Shown: piece after piece, positions 59,583-64,000 of the stretch
How positions within the stretch are numbered: the stretch's first letter is position 1
Layout: every line of letters starts with the position of its first letter
Translations under genes and position numbers: made by a program
The notes under the pieces: generated by a model
Seen by the model: only the letters and a program-made list of their open reading frames with translations
The model's database searches: none
What the model was told of the DNA's origin: nothing
From: Nipponacmea schrenckii
Lineage: Eukaryota; Mollusca; Gastropoda; Lottiidae
Direction: 5' to 3'
NCBI GenBank assembly: GCA_030562195.1
Contig: CM060202.1
Location: forward strand, 6,200,001-6,264,000
DNA length: 64,000 bases

Positions 59583-59640
59583 CTCAATGTACAGAAGAAA
59601 TTGAAATAAAGGGAAATAAATCTTGTTCGATGAATTTTCT
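59583..59640 (-). other. candidate 5' UTR exon of the ankyrin gene
   Basis: The minus strand has TACATTGAG then GTAAGAAC, a good donor. Exon 1 coding sequence is preceded by TTGATTTTAG then TGGTGAGCTC, a good acceptor 24 bp upstream of the ATG. A non-coding first exon ending here is likely. Its start is not visible. Confidence 0.4.
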
Positions 59641-61167
59641 TATACTACAAGCAACATTGGATTTGCTTATGATTTGAAAGGGAGATAACTACATTTTATG
59701 ACTTCCAACACCAATGCTGTAAAAATTATCTCCTTTTGAGGGAGACGTTTTGCTTCGATTTAGTTTTGATGCAGGCTTAGAAAAGTTGCCAGAAACACAC
59801 AATATAACGAACAATTAGAAAAGACAAGCTTCATCCTTTTATTTCATACAACAGAATTGGGTATGGCATGGATGATCCACAAGTGTAAGAAATATAAAAT
59901 GTAGGCTATAGCAATGTTGTAATAACAAATTTTCTAGTTTAGAATTTTTGATTTAGCATTATGTGCCTTTCACACAAGAGAAGTTAAAACCAGCACTTTT
60001 GAAATGAATATTGCCTCAGATCTAGGCCTGTTTTTTCTATTAATTAAATTCGCATTTCACCTATAACAAGCTTACTTATTTAAAAACATTTTCCTGTCTC
60101 GTCATCAGTGTCCCAGTTAGAATACAGACTTCCAGAACATAACATAATACCAAACCTTTTCCTGACAGCTCTTGGTCAAGTTCTAATTTCGCATCACTAA
60201 CTCATACCATCAACAATATCTGTCATCATTTCATGCAAACGGTCACAATTTTCAAATGATGATTGAGGTTCTCATTTAACAATCTTAGTTTGTAATAGTT
60301 CACTTGTCACTAAAACTTTGGATTTCAGATATTGACTGGTTCAATAATATAACACAGTAATACCATGATATGAGTTTCGTTAATTATCTCGGGTATCAAA
60401 ATATCTTTACTCACGCAATTCCTTTAGTGAATACAACATGCCTTTTCGTGATTTATTATAAAACTACAAAACCAATTAGCTCACATAACACTAGAGCAGT
60501 GAACAACACTTATCGTGCGTTAACTCGTTCTAAAGCTTGGTGTTCTCCCAGACGTTTTTAGTAAAAACGCAAACCGATTTTTTTTTTATTTTTTAACTTT
60601 GCTATAAGTTTAATGCTGAAGCAAATTTTATGTGTGTCACAATGGCATAGATTCTCTCAAGGGAAGTGATACAGAAATAATATTATGAGATTAAAAGCAC
60701 AAATAAATACAATTCATTTAAAGATATATTTTTGCATGTTTGAATTATAGATAGTATCACATGAATTCTGGCATTTCAAACATTAAATTCAATGTAATAT
60801 GCCTGAAATCACCTTTCTAACTATGCCTTTAGTTAAGTTTAACTTTTCGAGATATTAAGATTGTTGATGCGAACTGATGCGAAAAAAGTTGCAACAGAAT
60901 AACGATAATATGCACTAGAGCTGAGCACAGCACTATACTTGGACAGCGACATTTTGCACCATAGCTTTAAGGCCCTTTTGTAATTTTTTAATACTTTTCA
61001 CCCAGTGTTCTTTCAGCCGCTTTGAGTAAAATCCATCAGGGCAAGCCGCTCGTGAATAATTCCCTCTGTTTGTGGGATAAGATAAATCTCTGCAGTGTTT
61101 TATCCTTTAGATAAACAACCATATGATAATATTCCGTTTAGTTATTTAACTCTAAATATAAAATATA
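59641..61167. other. intergenic, no gene seen
   Basis: This region between the ankyrin gene's presumed promoter and the stop codon of the DUF1647-like gene shows no supported exon or defined repeat. Confidence 0.5.
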
Positions 61168-64000
61168 TCAGTGTAATATTTTTTTATTTGACATCAATTT
61201 CATTAAATAATTACTTCGTTCACCTCTTTTTGTTTCAAAGGACGTAACATCGAAAATAGGAATTTTGTTAAATTGATGATAAATAATGTAAACGGCTATT
61301 CCCAGAGCAGACTGGTCTTCACGATGACATAAATGATATATTTTTGGACCTGAACAGGAAGTTCTATTTTCTGCTCCAGGAGGCATGATACATTCTCGTT
61401 GTAATGCACATGTTAAAAAAGATCTCATGATAATTAGAGAAACAAGGCTGTCTGTTCTCATAAATATTTGACCAGACTCAAGTTCAGGCAAACCATAGAA
61501 CAAACATGGCGATACTTTAAAAAAAGTAAATGTTGGGGCAAAGGTATGGGCTGAAACTGCATTCGTCCATGCGGTGGATCGGAATATATGTCCTGTTCGC
61601 TCAGAGTGGTTAAAATGTTTCTGTAATTGATCTGCGTGTAGTCGTATAGAAGTATCCATGTAATACACATATCCGACTTCTCGTAGAACTTCCTGGAATG
61701 AAATATAACATTGTAAAATTATACGAAATGGTGTTAAACGTTCTATTTTCTCCACCTCCAAAATGGAGCTATAATATTATATTGTGTTTTAACATAAATA
61801 CCTATTTGTACACATACGTCTTCTTACCTGTATAATGATTGGCTTCCAGGCACACAAATGTATCGTTTTTACGTGAGGTGGATAAAGGTCGAAGTTAAAC
61901 AGTCTATAGTCAACTCGCCCATACTCTATAATCTGTTGATAACAAATTAACAAAGATCAAACAAAAATCAGATTTACAAAATATAGAGGAGGGGGGGGGG
62001 TGGTAGTCAAGCCTCGAGCTACGTAAATTTCGTTAATCATGCTAAATAATTGGTCCTGTGGAGCGCAGGTCCGCAGCTACATTGCAGCTACATACAATGC
62101 ACACAACTACTTGGTCCGAAACATCTACTGTCTCCAGAATCTGATATCAATAAAATGAAAATTATCATGCTAGATAGGTAAATGCCTATGTATAGGTTAA
62201 TGGCCGAAAGCATCAGGTAAGCATCAGGTGGATAACGTCCTACTCTTTTGCACCCTATGGAATAATGAAGACGGACAATGCTTTACAGTGAATAAAAAAT
62301 CTTGCCAGGACAGCGGCATAAGCCTATTTTACGAGTTATAACTCTCGAGGGTCAGTCCCTCTAACCTACATCAATGACAAGAGGTTACCAAGCCGAAAAA
62401 ATCCGAAAGTTCATATGCACCTTGGACCTTCAGGTTAGTGAGCAATAATTGTCTTACTCACTGAACCATCCAGATAACCAGTAGACTTACCTTGTTTTTT
62501 TCTGCTGCTGTGAGCCCAATATCATAAAATACTACTTTGATATCGGGAAAATATTTCCTTATTTTGGTATCTATATGATAAAACAATGCTTGAAGTTCTG
62601 GAAAATGATTAGATGAAGCTGCACAGACAATTGTTGGGATTTTGACACTGATGTTTTTCTGGACATATTGTGGTATAATCAGATCATCAATAGAAGTTGT
62701 GTAATCCGGCAATCCAAGTCGATGTAAAATTAACTCAGTAGCCTCATCAGTTTTCATATTCAGTAACAAATTCAGACTTTCCTTCAAAGAAGCAGGGAAA
62801 TTCTCAGGACAGCTTTTGTCTTTACTGTGAACTGGAATAATAACAGTGGTTCGTGAATATTAATTTAATAAGAAATTTGATTTCTTTCGGACTTTTCAAA
62901 GCCAACCTTACTGTATTGAGCACTATTTTCTGGCCAATTGTGTAACCTTTTACATATCACAGCAAAACTATTTTATTCAAACAAGCTGTCAATGATATGC
63001 ACGTAAAATCAGTTGGGCTATGAATCGAATCGAAGTCTTCTTGTGTAATGGCGATATCCATGCCTAAGACAAAGCTTCTGGAAATTAAATTTAAAAAATA
63101 ATTATCATTTATTCTGAACATGATAGTTTTTATTTAATCTATTTTTAAAAAAAATCACTATTTTCTTCTTTCTTAGTTTTACATAATTCTTTTAATTCGT
63201 TTTTATCTGAATAGAAGCAGAATAGCAGAACAGAAAAAATCCTTAATGATTACCAATGGCTTGGGACGTTTCGGAAACAGTACAAGATTCTTTTTAATAA
63301 AGTAATTGTTATCCATATAATTGTGTCAAGATATATATTATCTAATTACTAAAGTCACTCAAGGAAGATTTCCAGTGGGCTTAGATGGAGGGCAACATCG
63401 AATCGATGACCACTCTTGTCTCTCCTACGTATTGTTTGGGATGTTTTTCGCGGATCAATTTCCGCGCATCTGAGACCATTCTGGCAGCCACCCCCTGTAT
63501 ATCCTTTCAAATTCCCCCTGGTTGAGAAGCACTGCTATAGCCTATTCATTGGTATGAAGTTTAATTATACGCAATTATATATTATATTATAAGAGATAGT
63601 TTGAGGGTATGCTGCACAAATTGTTTATCCTAAAAACGTTAAGACAAAGCGATGAAATTATAAAACTGTTTTAAATACATTGAAATTTGTTTCTGCAACA
63701 TGATCGTTATTGTATTATTATTTCATTCCAGAGAAAGAAGATGAATACATATACTTTGATTTCGTATCTGATAACAATAATAAAGGTTAGAACAAATTAT
63801 CACAAAAATAAAGAAAACAATAATAATTGAGCTACATGTATCTGATTGGGCTAATGACGAGAGACAGTGCCATTATAATTATGAATTTACAAAATTGGGA
63901 ACGGTCAAAAAATATAATAATGTACAAAATCCTACCTATGAATTTTGGTGTTGTCACATGTTTCAAATTCCTCAATTCTTGCACCACCTTCGATTTGGGA
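61168..64000 (-). CDS. DUF1647-like protein, 3' part of gene (runs off the window)
   Basis: Four exons visible: 63936 to beyond 64000 (partial), 62491-62831, 61828-61932 and 61168-61692 with stop. Joints are phase 1, 0, 0 with GT-AG borders. The segment reads through about 340 residues. Landmarks are 'IPTIVCAASSNHFPELQALF', 'DIKVVFYDIGL', 'YRLFNFDLYPPHVK', 'LCAWKPIIIQEVL' and 'YVYYMDTSIRL'. This pattern (W-K-P, then Y-M-D-T-S) resembles the DUF1647 group, which looks glycosyltransferase-like. No enzymatic role is established from the sequence. The N-terminus is outside the window, so a type II membrane anchor cannot be checked. Confidence 0.7.
62215..62479 (-). mobile_element. tRNA-derived SINE family 1, second copy
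   Basis: Read on the minus strand it starts with 'ggatggttcagtgagtaaga' (box A-like head). On the plus strand the far end has 'gtcctactcttttgcaccct', 'taatgaagacggac' and 'gcataagccta', all shared with the reverse complement of 14705-15031. It lies 11 bp beyond the 3' border of the exon at 62491-62831, in the gene's sense orientation. Confidence 0.7.

Noticed and set aside
61458..61670. Second minus-strand ORF inside the DUF1647-like exon
   Set aside because: It is an alternative frame of the supported exon 61168-61692.
1..64000. CRISPR arrays, bacterial operons, riboswitches
   Set aside because: Spliced genes, SINEs and Penelope-like elements show eukaryotic nuclear DNA. The tandem repeats lack regular unique spacers.

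Overview
This is AT-rich animal nuclear DNA: long introns with GT-AG borders, several multi-exon genes, many short inverted-repeat transposons, minisatellites, tRNA-headed SINEs and Penelope-like retroelements. The style of repeats (about 160-bp tandem units ending in GACGGACC-type runs and a 'gcgtata' tail, tRNA-derived SINEs) and the gene types suggest a mollusc or another lophotrochozoan. That assignment is inference. No bacterial genes, operons or CRISPR arrays are present. All five host genes lie on the minus strand, and their exon models were rebuilt by hand from splice sites and reading phase. Layout: (1) 2946-12477 is a cell-surface receptor of about 700 aa: signal peptide, five Ig-like domains encoded by one phase 1-1 exon each, one membrane segment, and a tail with three related 'ENDxYV' modules and three tandem 'PIYTQVKK' repeats that resemble immune tyrosine motifs. 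The first Ig exon has TT where its splice donor GT should be. (2) 14440-16055 is a complete two-exon METTL7/TMT1-type methyltransferase of 243 aa. (3) 19120-38921 is a complete 14-exon SLC6 Na+/Cl--dependent transporter of 674 aa, closest in motifs to glycine transporters. (4) 55594-58906 is a five-exon ankyrin-repeat protein of 259 aa. (5) 61168 to beyond 64000 is the 3' part of a gene resembling DUF1647 proteins. Between the genes, 39.3-54.5 kb is mostly repeat territory. It holds a Penelope-like element with a 711-aa RT plus GIY-YIG reading frame (47720-49855), a 300-bp tandem array in the opposite orientation that carries the start of a Penelope-like ORF and hammerhead-ribozyme-like motifs (46638-47463), a MULE transposase scrap (51334-51690) and a 38-bp minisatellite (54530-55378). 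The most unusual items are: a canonical-looking hammerhead ribozyme in sense orientation inside an ankyrin-gene intron, 81 nt from the exon 3 acceptor; the Penelope-associated hammerhead array in which one copy has lost an invariant core base; the Ig receptor with amplified tyrosine motifs and an apparently disabled donor; and short inverted-repeat transposons that carry strong splice-donor sequences into the receptor's introns.
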